DNA of 64,000 nt, from positions 75,765-139,764 of the forward strand of contig JAIQFT010000011.1 of the NCBI GenBank assembly GCA_020073185.1. The letters run 5' to 3'. Numbering within the stretch: the first letter of the stretch is position 1; every line of letters begins with the position of its first letter. Both the position numbers and the translations under genes were made by a program. This stretch comes from Terriglobia bacterium. GTDB lineage: Bacteria; Acidobacteriota; Terriglobia; Terriglobales; Acidobacteriaceae. Positions 18,232-26,527 of this stretch are shown here, in pieces. Under the pieces are notes generated by a model. It did no database searches. It saw nothing but the letters and a program-made list of their open reading frames with translations, and was not told where the DNA came from.

Positions 18232-18344
18232 TGATGATTGGATGTTCCGGGCCGCGTGCCGGAATCAACAATCAGTTTATCAGGGACACGGGATGGGAAG
18301 GGAAAAGCAGTGGGCGAAGCCGGACTGGATTAAGGCGAAAGAGA

Positions 18345-18520
18345 AGCCGACCCGCGGGGCCGTGTGGTGGGCCGTCAATGAACCTTGCTCAGCAAGGTGG
18401 GAACCCGCCGCAATCCTTTAGGCATTTCCGCATGGCGGAACGTTGCACACCGGATCAGAAGCCGAGTCGGGCTCCCGTTCATTGAGGTGTTGGTTCAAAA
18501 TCCGGTTACCACCAGCACCA
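18345..18520 (-). ncRNA. ssrS: probable 6S RNA
   Basis: Minus-strand sequence downstream of zapA, the classic position of ssrS. A long stem pairs CAATGAAC (complement of 18476-18483) with GTTCATTG (complement of 18376-18383). The 3' arm contains CCTAAAGGATTGCGGCGGG then CCACCTTGCTGAGCAAGGTTCA, similar to CCTTAAAACTGCGACGAC then TTCACCTTGAACCAAGGGTTCA of E. coli 6S. 6S RNA mimics an open promoter and sequesters sigma-70 RNA polymerase. Ends are approximate. The rest of 18232-18799 shows no supported gene. Confidence 0.6.
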
Positions 18521-18799
18521 ACTTTGCAGGCCGGCTTACAGAACTTGATGCTAGGGGAAAGACCGCAGAAATGGCAAGTAGCTGGACGCAAATAGTTGGC
18601 ATACGGCTTGCAGTGAATCAGCCACAGAGTGCACAGAGGAGGCCAAAACAGGCATTTTGTCGATTGCCGATTTCGGCCGTTAGCCGTTGGCCTTTGGAGA
18701 CGCCGATCTGGAAAGGCTAAGGGCCAATGGCTCTGAAAATCACCAACGGACTATCGAAGATCGGATACGGTTCTCTCTCTTTGTCCTCTGTGGCTAATG

Positions 18800-19093
18800 T
18801 TACCCGGCGCGGCGGGTGTCCTGCAGGACCTCGTCCAGGGCGCTTGCCAGGGAACTGGTGCGTTGGTTCATTTCCTTGGCGATGGTGTCGTACTTGCGCT
18901 TGAGGACGTGGAACTCGTCGGCGATGTTGAGGGCAGCGAGGACGGCCAACCGCTGCGACTCCACGGTGGAGGTTTGCTCGGCGACGGCGCGCATCTTGCC
19001 GTCCACGTACTCGGCGAGCTTGAAAATGTAGTCAGGATCAGTGCCGCGCAGGTTGTAAGCCTGATCGTAGATCTCCACGCGGACGCTGTTCAC
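18800..19093 (-). CDS. zapA: cell division protein ZapA
   Basis: 97 aa from the GTG at 19093. The start VRVEIYDQAYNLRGTDPDYIFKLAEYVDGKM is the ZapA globular domain, followed by a helical region for tetramer formation. ZapA bundles FtsZ filaments at the division ring. An in-frame extension to 19189 is rich in Arg/Leu and not family-like. It follows a coiled-coil gene on the same strand and precedes the probable 6S RNA, the order seen in many bacteria. Confidence 0.88.
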   Translation of the reverse strand: MNSVRVEIYDQAYNLRGTDPDYIFKLAEYVDGKMRAVAEQTSTVESQRLAVLAALNIADEFHVLKRKYDTIAKEMNQRTSSLASALDEVLQDTRRAG

Positions 19094-19213
19094 AGTACCG
19101 TTAGGGGGATTCAACCTGTTCCTCCGCAGAGTTGCGAGTTGTAAGCTGCGAGGGAAAGACAGGATCCCGCAACGCACGAAACTCGACACTGAGAACTGGG
19201 AACTCGAAAACCA

Positions 19214-19510
19214 TTATGCCCCGGATTCCTCGGCCGTCAATTCATCAATTTGGTGCAGCATCTTCTCGACGCGGGCGCGGACCTCTTCGCGCTCTTTGCG
19301 CAGGCTGATCATGTCGCGGCGCAAGGACTCCATTTCCTCCTCGCGCAGTTCGAGTTGCTCGCGCAAGCGCACGGCATCGCGCTCGGCGGCGGCCTTGGCC
19401 TCGCGCGCCGCCTTCAACAGTTCGATGGTGCGGTAAACCTTCTCTTCCAGCGAATGGAAATCGTCCGAAGAAACTTCGGGGGGGAACTCGCGCACAGCTT
19501 TGACCGACAT
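19214..19510 (-). CDS. coiled-coil protein, ZapB-like
   Basis: 98 aa. Residues about 18-92 form an almost continuous charged coiled coil (EEKVYRTIELLKAAREAKAAAERD... to VEKMLHQIDELTAEE). Size, composition and position directly upstream of zapA suggest a ZapB-type division protein, but coiled coils are poor family markers. ATG start; 120 bases separate it from zapA. Confidence 0.7.
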   Translation of the reverse strand: MSVKAVREFPPEVSSDDFHSLEEKVYRTIELLKAAREAKAAAERDAVRLREQLELREEEMESLRRDMISLRKEREEVRARVEKMLHQIDELTAEESGA

Positions 19511-19603
19511 TCGTCCGCTCGCCTCGGGGGTGAAATTTTGCTTAACTCGTGCGCAGTATATAGCGAAGAGAAGAGGTTTGAGGCTGTGAATATCTTGGCG
19601 GTA

Positions 19604-19663
19604 CAGGAGTCAGTCGTCAGGAGTCAGGAGTCAGCAATTTGCCGCCGCTGACTCCCGACTACT
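19604..19663. repeat. inverted GAGTCAG-type 7-bp arrays
   Basis: Left arm holds degenerate GTCAGGA units; right arm holds CTGACTCCCGACTAC. GGAGTCAG and CTGACTCC pair perfectly across a 13-base loop. The right arm contains the TAG stop of the aminotransferase gene. Confidence 0.65.
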
Positions 19664-20789
19664 GTTTTGACAACGCCGGCAATTTGTCCCAGCACTGCCA
19701 GAAGGCGGTCATGTCATCGGGCGTGCTGAAGGAGACGCGAAGGAAGTTTTCCATGCGGGGGAAGGGACGTCCGACGGCGATGTTGTCTTCACGGAAGTGC
19801 TTGATAACATCGCGCACGGGCCGGCCGGTCTCGATCATGGCGAAATTGGCGTAGGAGGGTATGACGCGCAGCTTGCGCACGGCGGCCTGGCGCGTGAATT
19901 CCGTGCGGTCGGCGGCGTTGCGGGCGACAGCGGCGCGCATGGCCGCGTCATCGTCGAGCGCGGCCAGGGCGGCGTGCAGGGCGATCATGTTGCCGTTGTC
20001 CTCAAGCTGCCACGGTCGCAGCAGCTTGGTGGTTGCCGGAATTGCCACGGAGTAGCCCAGACGCAGGCCGGCCATGCCGTAAACCTTGGAAAACGTGCGC
20101 GCGACGATAAGGCGTGGATCATCCACCGGCCTTTCAATGAAGGAGACATAGTCGGGCGAGTCGGTGGCGAAGTGGTGGTAGGCCTCGTCAATCAGAACGT
20201 AGGTATTGGATGGCAGCTTGCGCACAAAGGCCTCGATATCGAGGCGCGGAGTGAGCGAGGCGGTGGGATTGTTGGGATTGCAGATGTACACCAGGCCGGT
20301 ATCGCTGCTGGTGCGGGCCAGCATGGCGTCGAGATCGTGAGCGTAGTTCGAGGTCAGCGGCACCTCGACGACCTGTGCACCTCGATCGCGCGAGTATTCG
20401 AGAGAGGATTCGAAGGTCGGGACAGCGGCAATAAGCTTGCGTCCCGGGCCGGTGAAGGCGCGCGACGCCATGGCTAGCACTTCGGTGGAACCGTTGCCGA
20501 GCAGCACTTGCTTGGGCGAGACCTTGTTGCAGGCGGCGATGCGCTCAACCACGTCGCGGTAAATCTTGAAGGGATAACGGTGGGCGACGCGCAGACCTTC
20601 CAGGGCGGCCTTCTCGACGGATGGAAACACGCCGTAGGCGTTCTCGTTGCTGTTGAGCAGGATGGGAGCGCCGGGCGAAGAGGTGCGTGGGGGCTCGGCG
20701 AAGGCAATGCGTTCAAGTCCACCGAAGCCGACGGCGGCGGTGGCGCCGAGGCCAAGCGAGCCAAGGAATGATCTGCGCGAGAAAGACAT
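19659..20789 (-). CDS. Tat-exported class I/II aminotransferase (HisC-like)
   Basis: 376 aa. It begins with a twin-arginine signal (SFSRRSFLG followed by an Ala/Gly-rich helix), so it is probably exported folded with its PLP cofactor. The fold-type I aminotransferase shows LGNGSTE, NPNNPT, DEAY and the Schiff-base lysine Lys235 in TFSKVYGMAGLRLGY. Closest pattern is histidinol-phosphate aminotransferase, but periplasmic location argues against histidine synthesis; the substrate is unknown. Not in a his operon. The stop codon lies inside a repeat array. Confidence 0.82.
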   Translation of the reverse strand: MSFSRRSFLGSLGLGATAAVGFGGLERIAFAEPPRTSSPGAPILLNSNENAYGVFPSVEKAALEGLRVAHRYPFKIYRDVVERIAACNKVSPKQVLLGNGSTEVLAMASRAFTGPGRKLIAAVPTFESSLEYSRDRGAQVVEVPLTSNYAHDLDAMLARTSSDTGLVYICNPNNPTASLTPRLDIEAFVRKLPSNTYVLIDEAYHHFATDSPDYVSFIERPVDDPRLIVARTFSKVYGMAGLRLGYSVAIPATTKLLRPWQLEDNGNMIALHAALAALDDDAAMRAAVARNAADRTEFTRQAAVRKLRVIPSYANFAMIETGRPVRDVIKHFREDNIAVGRPFPRMENFLRVSFSTPDDMTAFWQCWDKLPALSKQ

Positions 20790-20800
20790 TTGCTCACCCC

Positions 20801-20935
20801 GTAGTCCGTAGTCGGTAGGCCGTAGTCCGCGGCTTCGTGCACCGCGAATGCTCAGGAACTTTAGCAGGTCGGGCGCACAACAGGAATGGCTGCAGCAGAG
20901 ACGCCGGACGACCGGCTACGGACTACCGGCTACGA
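20801..20935. repeat. inverted GTAGTCC-type 7-bp arrays
   Basis: Left arm 20801-20830 (GTAGTCC, GTAGTCG, GTAGGCC, GTAGTCC) and inverted right arm 20911-20935 (CCGGCTA, CGGACTA, CCGGCTA). The right arm includes the TAG stop of pheT (20930-20932). Confidence 0.7.
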
Positions 20936-23059
20936 TGTGCGCAGCGTACCGCCGAGGGATTCGAGACCCTTCATGATCTGCTGCGACCAGAGTGCGACCT
21001 CGTCGTCGCGTAGCGTGCGTTCGGCGGACTGGAAAGTCGCGCGCAACAGCATCGAGTACCTTCCGACCGGGATGGCGCCGCCGCGGAAAATCTCGACCGG
21101 AACGAGCGCGGCCAGCTCGGAGATGCGGAGCGCGGCGATGACGTTCCGGATGCTCTCGAAGGTGACCGTCTCGTCAAAGATGAAGGAGAAGTCGCGGTCT
21201 ACGGCAGGGAAGCGCGGGATGGCCTGATAGCGAATCTGGCGCGGATCGTGGCGGTAGAGGCGCTCGCAATCGAGTTCCGCGAGGTAGACCTCGGGAATAT
21301 ACTGCGCGCTCAGGCGCAGCTTGCGCTCGGCGGCGACTTGCGGATGAAGCTGGCCGAAACGCGCCACGGTGGCGCCGTCCATCACGGCGCGGGCGGAGCG
21401 GCCGGGATGGTAGTAGTCGGGCGTGTTGGCGTCGTAGTAGAGCGAGTTGTACTGGAATGCGCCGAGCAGTGTTTCAATGTTGCCCTTGAGATCGAAGAAC
21501 GAACCCTGCCGGCCGGGCGCATGGATGCTGGGCGGAATGGCTGCGCCGGTCGCGCCCATGCAGAGGCGGCGCTGCTCGTCGGTGCGCGCGCCCATAGTCT
21601 CGTAAATTTTGCCGGACTCGAACAAGCGGACGTCGGCATGGCCGCGATTCAGGTTGTAACCGAGCATGTTCAACATGCTGGGAACCATGGAGGTACGCAT
21701 CACGGATGCCTCTTCGCTAATCGGGTTGGCAACCTCGACCGGCGTGGCGCTGGAGAAGCGCTGCGCGTCGGCGTGCGAGATGAAGGTCAGCGAGACGGCT
21801 TCGTGGTAGCCGAGTCCGAGCAGCGAGGCGCGGAGCTTTGCTTCCTTCCTCGCCTCAGGCAGTTCGATGACGCCGCCGACGAAGGTGGGCAGCGTGTTGG
21901 GGAAGCGATCATAGCCGTAAATGCGCGCGATTTCCTCGATGAGGTCGATTTCGCGCTCCACGTCGAGGCGCCAGGTGGGGACTTGAACCGCGAAGTCGGC
22001 CATTTCCTCTGCGACCGCGGCGTGCGCACCTGTGCTTGCGGGAGCGGCGGCGGTGATGCTGCCGACGGTGACGCCGAAGCCGAGACGCCGCAGAATGCGA
22101 GCGATCTCGGTGTCGGGAATGTCCTGGCCGAGATGGCGACGCACGGCTCGGCGGCGCAGAGTGAGCGTGGGGCGCTCGATTCTGCGCGCGTAGGCGTCGG
22201 TCTCGGAGGGATCGAGTTGTCCAACGGCGGTTTCAAGGATGAGTTCGGCAACGCGGGCGCAGGCGGCGGGCGTGATGCCGAGATCGGCGCCGCGCTCGAA
22301 GCGATGCGAGGCGTCGGTGTGCATCGAGTGGCGGCGCGCGGTGCGGCGGATGGAGGCCGGGTCGAACCAGGCGGACTCGATGAGCACGTGGCGCGTTCTT
22401 TCCGTGATCATGGAATCGAAGCCGCCCATGACGCCGGCGAGCGCGACGGGCTTGACGGCGTCGGCGATCACCAGATCGTCGGGATGGAGAATGCGATTCA
22501 CGCCGTCGAGGGTCTTCAGCTTTTCGCCGGGACGCGCGCGGCGGACGATGATCTTGCCACCTTCGAGCACGTCGAGATCAAAGCAGTGCGTGGGATGGCC
22601 GATTTCCTGGAGGGTGTAGTTGCTGGCGTCGGCGATGTTATTGATAGCGCGCGAGCCGAGCAACTCCAGACGCTGCGCGATTTTCTCCGGCGAGGGCGCG
22701 ATTCTTACGTTGCGAATGACGCGCGCGGTGTAACGGGCGCAGCCGAGGGGGTCTTGGATTTCGATGGGGAACGCGTGGCTCGGGTCTTTGACCAGGGTAC
22801 CCGGGTCGGAGACCCGGGCCACAAGAGCAGTGATGGGCATCAGGTCGCGGTCGTAGATGGCAGCGCAGTCGCGGGCGACGCCGTAGTGGTTCATGGCGTC
22901 GACGCGGTTGGGGGTGAAGTCCACGTCGTAAACGGTGCGCGCGCCTTCACTCTCGATCGATTCAACGGAGATGCCGGCGAGCGTCAGATCGTCGGCGAGC
23001 TTGCGGTCGTCCGCCGGGATGTCAACGAACTCGCGCAGCCATGCGGGCGAGATCTTCAT
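20930..23059 (-). CDS. pheT: phenylalanyl-tRNA synthetase beta subunit (short form)
   Basis: 709 aa from the ATG at 23059, which overlaps the upstream gene by four bases (ATGA). Contains the B1 start (MKISPAWLREFVDIP), the B3/B4 region (GSRAINNIADASNY, GHPTHCFDLDVL), the B5 domain, the synthetase-like core (GYNLNRG) and the C-terminal anticodon-binding domain (RFPAVDRDFSFIF). The tRNA-binding OB domain normally inserted about residues 40-150 in the E. coli protein is absent, so it is shorter than the E. coli form. A perfect 8-bp palindrome is built into the coding region at 22800-22818. Confidence 0.93.
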   Translation of the reverse strand: MKISPAWLREFVDIPADDRKLADDLTLAGISVESIESEGARTVYDVDFTPNRVDAMNHYGVARDCAAIYDRDLMPITALVARVSDPGTLVKDPSHAFPIEIQDPLGCARYTARVIRNVRIAPSPEKIAQRLELLGSRAINNIADASNYTLQEIGHPTHCFDLDVLEGGKIIVRRARPGEKLKTLDGVNRILHPDDLVIADAVKPVALAGVMGGFDSMITERTRHVLIESAWFDPASIRRTARRHSMHTDASHRFERGADLGITPAACARVAELILETAVGQLDPSETDAYARRIERPTLTLRRRAVRRHLGQDIPDTEIARILRRLGFGVTVGSITAAAPASTGAHAAVAEEMADFAVQVPTWRLDVEREIDLIEEIARIYGYDRFPNTLPTFVGGVIELPEARKEAKLRASLLGLGYHEAVSLTFISHADAQRFSSATPVEVANPISEEASVMRTSMVPSMLNMLGYNLNRGHADVRLFESGKIYETMGARTDEQRRLCMGATGAAIPPSIHAPGRQGSFFDLKGNIETLLGAFQYNSLYYDANTPDYYHPGRSARAVMDGATVARFGQLHPQVAAERKLRLSAQYIPEVYLAELDCERLYRHDPRQIRYQAIPRFPAVDRDFSFIFDETVTFESIRNVIAALRISELAALVPVEIFRGGAIPVGRYSMLLRATFQSAERTLRDDEVALWSQQIMKGLESLGGTLRTS
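22800..22818. repeat. palindrome inside pheT
   Basis: CCCGGGTC-GGA-GACCCGGG, encoding part of RVSDPGT in a segment (ALVARVSDPGTLVKD) that looks longer than in PheT relatives known to me. Candidate in-frame insertion of a palindromic element. Confidence 0.45.
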
Positions 23060-23415
23060 TTCCGCGCTTCCAGCTTTTCGATCAGTTTGGGTAGGACCTT
23101 GCGCATGCTGTCCAGATGAAAGCGGAGCTCGATGTCCACATCGCAGTAAAAGAGGTCGTTGAGCAGATCGGCGAGGGCCTGGCGATGTTCGCTTCCGGTC
23201 ATCTGCAAGATCGCGTCCACGCGTTGCTGATGCTTGACGGAGAGCTCCCACAGGTCGGCCAGATCGTGCGCCGCGTCTCCTACCTCGTCGTCGCTCGCGT
23301 CGGGCATCACCTTGCGCAGTGTTTCAAAGAGCGCGCGCTCCGTCTCCACGCTGCGGCGGATGCGGTCGCGCTCCTCAGCGCGAAGGGGGAAGGCGTCTTG
23401 ATCTGCGGAACTCAC
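23056..23415 (-). CDS. unknown helical protein encoded between pheS and pheT
   Basis: 119 aa, mostly charged helices, no signal or membrane segment. GTG start overlaps the pheS stop by four bases (GTGA), and its stop overlaps the pheT ATG, so all three genes are translationally coupled. No family recognised. The position suggests co-expression with PheRS, or simply an operon passenger. Confidence 0.75.
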   Translation of the reverse strand: MSSADQDAFPLRAEERDRIRRSVETERALFETLRKVMPDASDDEVGDAAHDLADLWELSVKHQQRVDAILQMTGSEHRQALADLLNDLFYCDVDIELRFHLDSMRKVLPKLIEKLEARK

Positions 23416-24515
23416 GAGAATTGCTCCAGGAACCTGACGTCGCCGTTAAAGAACAACTGCAGGTCGGTTACGCCATACAGCATGGCGGCGATGCGGTCCA
23501 CGCCCATTCCGAAGGCGAAGCCGCTGACTTTTTCCGGGTCGTAACCGACGAATCCGTAGAGCGCCGGGTCCACCATGCCTGAGCCCAGCAACTCAATCCA
23601 GCCGCTGGTCTTGCAGTTGGGACAGCGCGCCGAGCCCTGATAGCCCCCACCGCCGCAGAAGATGCACGAGATCAGCACTTCCGCGCTCGGTTCGGTGAAG
23701 GGAAAGAACGACGGCCTGAAGCGCGTCTTCACCGAGGAGCCGAACAGCGACTTCATGGCGTGGTCGAGCGATCCCTTGAGGTCGCAAAAAGTCATGTTGG
23801 TGTCCACCGCGAGGCCTTCGACCTGGTGGAACATGGGCGAGTGGGTGGCGTCGGGCGCGTCGTTGCGATAGACGCGGCCGGGAATCACGACGCGCACCGG
23901 TGGCTTCTGCTTCTCCATGGTGCGAATCTGCACCGGGGAGGTGTGCGTGCGCAGCAGGAGGCGGTCCCGCGCGGGCTTCTGCGCCTGGCCGGCGAGGAAG
24001 ATGGTGTCCTGCATGTCGCGCGCCGGATGGTCGGGCGGGAAGTTCAGCGACTCGAAATTGTAGTAGTCGGTCTCGATCTCCGGACCCTCGGCGACGGAAT
24101 ACCCCATCGCTTTGAACACGCCGACGATGTCGTTCATGGTGCGGACGATGGGATGTTCGGCGCCGAGAGGACGACGGATGCCGGGGAGGGTGACGTCGAG
24201 GCGCTCCGATTCAACCGACTTCCGGTCAGCTATATCGAGCTCAGTGCCCTTAATGAGGACTTCGACACGCAAGCGGAGCTCGTTCACGTGTGCGCCAACA
24301 TCTCGCTTCGATTCCTTCGCAGCGCTTCGTAGCCAGAGCTCGTTAATCTGAGTGAGAATCCCGTTTTTTCGGCCGAGCCAACGGTCACGGAAGGCCTTGT
24401 ACTCAGGCTCGTTAGATACGGCTTGGGCTTCACGGTGACACGTGTCAAAACATTCGTTGACCGCGCTTACTAGCGTGGCATCCGTGAAATCCTCGAGTTT
24501 TGGAACGGTATACAT
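23412..24515 (-). CDS. pheS: phenylalanyl-tRNA synthetase alpha subunit
   Basis: 367 aa. The N-terminal helical domain is followed by the class II catalytic core: motif 2 region (RVVIPGRVYRNDAPDATHSPMFHQVEG) and motif 3 (GFAFGMGVDRIAAMLYG). A Cys cluster (CIFC...CPNC) precedes the GWIELLGSGMVDP segment, a zinc-knuckle-like insert seen in several phyla. ATG at 24515 chosen because family similarity begins there (the frame remains open to 24749). A REP-like element lies 11 bases upstream, with no clear ribosome site. Confidence 0.93.
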   Translation of the reverse strand: MYTVPKLEDFTDATLVSAVNECFDTCHREAQAVSNEPEYKAFRDRWLGRKNGILTQINELWLRSAAKESKRDVGAHVNELRLRVEVLIKGTELDIADRKSVESERLDVTLPGIRRPLGAEHPIVRTMNDIVGVFKAMGYSVAEGPEIETDYYNFESLNFPPDHPARDMQDTIFLAGQAQKPARDRLLLRTHTSPVQIRTMEKQKPPVRVVIPGRVYRNDAPDATHSPMFHQVEGLAVDTNMTFCDLKGSLDHAMKSLFGSSVKTRFRPSFFPFTEPSAEVLISCIFCGGGGYQGSARCPNCKTSGWIELLGSGMVDPALYGFVGYDPEKVSGFAFGMGVDRIAAMLYGVTDLQLFFNGDVRFLEQFS

Positions 24516-24525
24516 GGCCGGTGCC

Positions 24526-24611
24526 GTCCCTACGGGACTCGGAAAATCAAAATGGCCGAGTACCCGGCACTCACGTGCCGGGCTATTATCTGCCGCCCCT
24601 ACGGGGCTTGT
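24526..24611. repeat. REP-like element, copy 1
   Basis: Three small palindromes in series: GTCCC-TAC-GGGAC, then CCCGGCAC-TCAC-GTGCCGGG, then GCCCC-TAC-GGGGC. Same order as the element at 25275-25381. Confidence 0.65.
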
Positions 24612-24693
24612 GCTTGGACGGCGCCCACAGTGCGGAGTCATCAAACGTGGGCCTTCGCGAGTGAGCGCCGCATAAAACCTTTGCCCACGGGTC

Positions 24694-24797
24694 CACACAG
24701 ACGAACACGGATGAAACTGTTCAGGAAATTCCGTGAATATCAGTGTCAATCCGTGGCCCCGTTTTGCTGAGGGCTGATAGCTGACGGCTGACAGCTA
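24694..24797. repeat. inverted ACACGGATGA arrays plus CTGATAG 7-bp array
   Basis: CACAGACGAACACGGATGAA (24696-24715) faces TTCCGTGAATATCAGTGTCA plus ATCCGTGG (24729-24756) in inverted orientation. A degenerate array of CTGAGGG/CTGATAG/CTGACGG/CTGACAG follows at 24768-24795, reaching the rplT stop codon. Confidence 0.6.
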
Positions 24798-25154
24798 CGC
24801 TACGTGCGCGCTCTTGGCCTGTTCCGCCAGCTTGGCAAAGCCCGCGGGATCGTTGACCGCGAGGTCAGCCAGTATCTTGCGGTCCAACTCCACGCCCGCC
24901 TTCTTCAGGCCGTTGATAAATCGGCTGTAGCTGAGGCCGTTGAGCTTGGCGGCGGCGCCGATGCGCACAATCCACAGCGAGCGGTACTGGCGCTTTTTCT
25001 GGCGCCGCCCGGCATAGGCGAACTTCAGAGCGCGCTCCACAGACTCTTTCGCCGAGCGGTAGAGCTTGGATTTTGTCAGGTAATAACCGCTGGCGCGTTC
25101 CAGAATCTTCTTGCGCTTGGCACGACGCTTGGTGCCGCGTTTTACGCGAGGCAT
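24795..25154 (-). CDS. rplT: 50S ribosomal protein L20
   Basis: 119 aa, the standard length. Starts [21 protein letters not shown] with the conserved [26 protein letters not shown] segment. Binds 23S rRNA and initiates 50S assembly; in many bacteria it also represses its own operon. Third gene of the infC-rpmI-rplT cluster. Unusually long gaps filled with repeats separate it from rpmI (316 bases) and from pheS. Confidence 0.98.
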   Translation of the reverse strand: MPRVKRGTKRRAKRKKILERASGYYLTKSKLYRSAKESVERALKFAYAGRRQKKRQYRSLWIVRIGAAAKLNGLSYSRFINGLKKAGVELDRKILADLAVNDPAGFAKLAEQAKSAHVA

Positions 25155-25167
25155 GGGAGGCTCCTTT

Positions 25168-25212
25168 TTATTTCAATTTCAGTTTCGGTTTCAGTTGGTG
25201 TGCCAGCTGAAA
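25168..25212. repeat. TTTCAGT-type array with inverted arm
   Basis: TTTCAATTTCAGTTTCGG then TTTCAGTTGG, facing CCAGCTGAAA across four bases. It lies directly upstream of rplT. Confidence 0.5.
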
Positions 25213-25274
25213 TCGAGCCGATGTCGGCGGCTGGAGGCAAGGAGTAAATCCGGGCCTCTTCACACACCGGTTTC

Positions 25275-25381
25275 GTCCCCACGGGACTCGGATCAAATTT
25301 CGATCCGCTTCCCGGCACTTACCCTTCGGCTGCGCTCAGGGCAGGCTGTGCCGGGCTGGTTCTACGGCCCCTGCGGGGCTT
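25275..25381. repeat. REP-like element, copy 2, with nested 24-bp repeat
   Basis: Same layout as copy 1: GTCCC-CAC-GGGAC, CCCGGCAC / GTGCCGGG, GGCCCC-TGC-GGGGCT. Here the middle hairpin loop is expanded by a 24-base unit at 25322-25345 (CCCTTCGGCTGCGCTCAGGG plus CAGG). That unit recurs in inverse orientation, two mismatches, inside the aminotransferase gene at 61718-61741. The 316-base gap between rplT and rpmI holds only this and neighbouring arrays. Confidence 0.65.
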
Positions 25382-25440
25382 CAAGCCATTGTTCCGCCCA
25401 AAATCTGCCGTTTGGCGATACAGCTTGCACAACTCAGATC

Positions 25441-25470
25441 CAGCTAAAAGCTGATTGCTAATAGCTGACT
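25441..25470. repeat. AGCTGAT-type array next to rpmI
   Basis: AGCTAAA-AGCTGATTGCTAAT-AGCTGAC, period about 7, ending at the rpmI stop. Confidence 0.5.
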
Positions 25471-25665
25471 TCAGTACGGAATCATGCGCTTCACCTTTTT
25501 CGTGTCCGCCTTGTCCATGATGACGTCGCGATCGAGGTGGCGCTTCTTCTTGGTGGTCTTGGTCGTCAATATGTGGCGCGCCTTGGCATGACCGCGCTTG
25601 ACCTTACCGGTGGCGGTCTTCTTAAAGCGCTTGGCGGCGCCGCTATGGGTTTTCAGTTTCGGCAT
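25471..25665 (-). CDS. rpmI: 50S ribosomal protein L35
   Basis: 64 aa. Starts [27 protein letters not shown] and ends KVKRMIPY, the full L35 pattern. Second gene of the IF3 operon, with a 197-base repeat-filled gap after infC. Confidence 0.98.
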   Translation of the reverse strand: MPKLKTHSGAAKRFKKTATGKVKRGHAKARHILTTKTTKKKRHLDRDVIMDKADTKKVKRMIPY

Positions 25666-25678
25666 AACTCCCCTTGCA

Positions 25679-25861
25679 ATCGGGTAATTGCGTAATCGGG
25701 TAATTGGGTAATTGAAAACGGCCGCGCGGAGAGGCGGCGAGCCGGAAGTAACCCTTACCGAGCGTACGCGAATTGTCTATTGTAACAAACCGGGTACAGC
25801 AAACGCTGCCACACGCCTGCGACGATTCCGCAGGTACCCGATTCCGCAGTTCCGCAATTGT
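25679..25861. repeat. inverted GGTAATTG arrays between infC and rpmI
   Basis: Left arm 25679-25714 has four units of the CGGGTAATTG/CGTAATCGG kind. Right arm 25836-25861 (ACCCGATTCCGCAGTTCCGC then AATTG) is inverted to it, about 120 bases away. Confidence 0.65.
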
Positions 25862-25862
25862 G

Positions 25863-26447
25863 TTACGCGCCGGGCGCCGGCTGCGGCGGCGGCGACTGCG
25901 GCTTGGGCGGCGGCGCGGGCTTGTGCTCGGGAGCTTTCTTGCTCGGCGCCAGGATGGCGTGCAGCGTGTTGCCTTCCTGCCGCGGACGGAACTCCACGAT
26001 CGCCTTGTCCCCCAGGTCCTTGATCAAGCGCTCCAGGATTTCGCGTCCCAGGTTCTGGCGCGTCATCTCGCGGCCGCGGAAAAAGATCGTCGCCTTGACC
26101 TTGTCACCGTCTTCCAGGAAGCGCAGCGCGTGGTTTTTCTTGGTCTGGTAGTCGTGCTCGTCCACGTTGATGCGGAACTTAACCTCTTTGACGGTGATGA
26201 CCTTCTGATGCTTCTTGGCCTCGCGTTCCTGCTTTTCTTTCTGGTAGAGGAACTTGCCGAAGTCCATGATGCGGACCACAGGCGGCTGGGCGGTGGGCGA
26301 GATTTCCACCAGGTCGAGGCTCTTTTCCCGGGCCATTTTGAGCGCTTCGTACGGGGGCATGACGCCGACCTGCTTGCCTTCGTCGTCAATCACGCGCACT
26401 TCGCGCGCCCGGATGCGGTCGTTGGTGCGAATGTACCTCTTGTCGAT
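25863..26447 (-). CDS. infC: translation initiation factor IF-3, probable ATC start
   Basis: 194 aa from the ATC at 26447. Similarity begins at IDKRYIRTNDRIRAREVRVID, and a strong GGGAGG (26453-26458) stands exactly five bases before this ATC. AUU/AUC/AUA starts are known for infC and let IF3 repress its own translation. An ATG at 26510 would add 21 residues foreign to the family and leave this ribosome site inside the gene. N-domain about 1-75, C-domain about 80-170, then a Pro/Lys-rich tail (about 172-194) longer than usual. Heads the operon infC-rpmI-rplT-pheS-orf-pheT. Confidence 0.92.
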   Translation of the reverse strand: MDKRYIRTNDRIRAREVRVIDDEGKQVGVMPPYEALKMAREKSLDLVEISPTAQPPVVRIMDFGKFLYQKEKQEREAKKHQKVITVKEVKFRINVDEHDYQTKKNHALRFLEDGDKVKATIFFRGREMTRQNLGREILERLIKDLGDKAIVEFRPRQEGNTLHAILAPSKKAPEHKPAPPPKPQSPPPQPAPGA

Positions 26448-26527
26448 GCAGGCCTCCCAAGCGGCAAAAGTGTCCAGATTATAGCATGTGGCAACGGATG
26501 AATTCGCCACAGATGAACGCAGATCAT

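Noticed and set aside
18484-18520. GGTTCAAAATCC as a tRNA T-arm
   Set aside because: No pairing stem and no acceptor; better explained as part of the 6S-like RNA.
21248-23119. 623-codon plus-strand frame opposite pheT
   Set aside because: Antisense shadow; pheT motifs are unambiguous on the minus strand.
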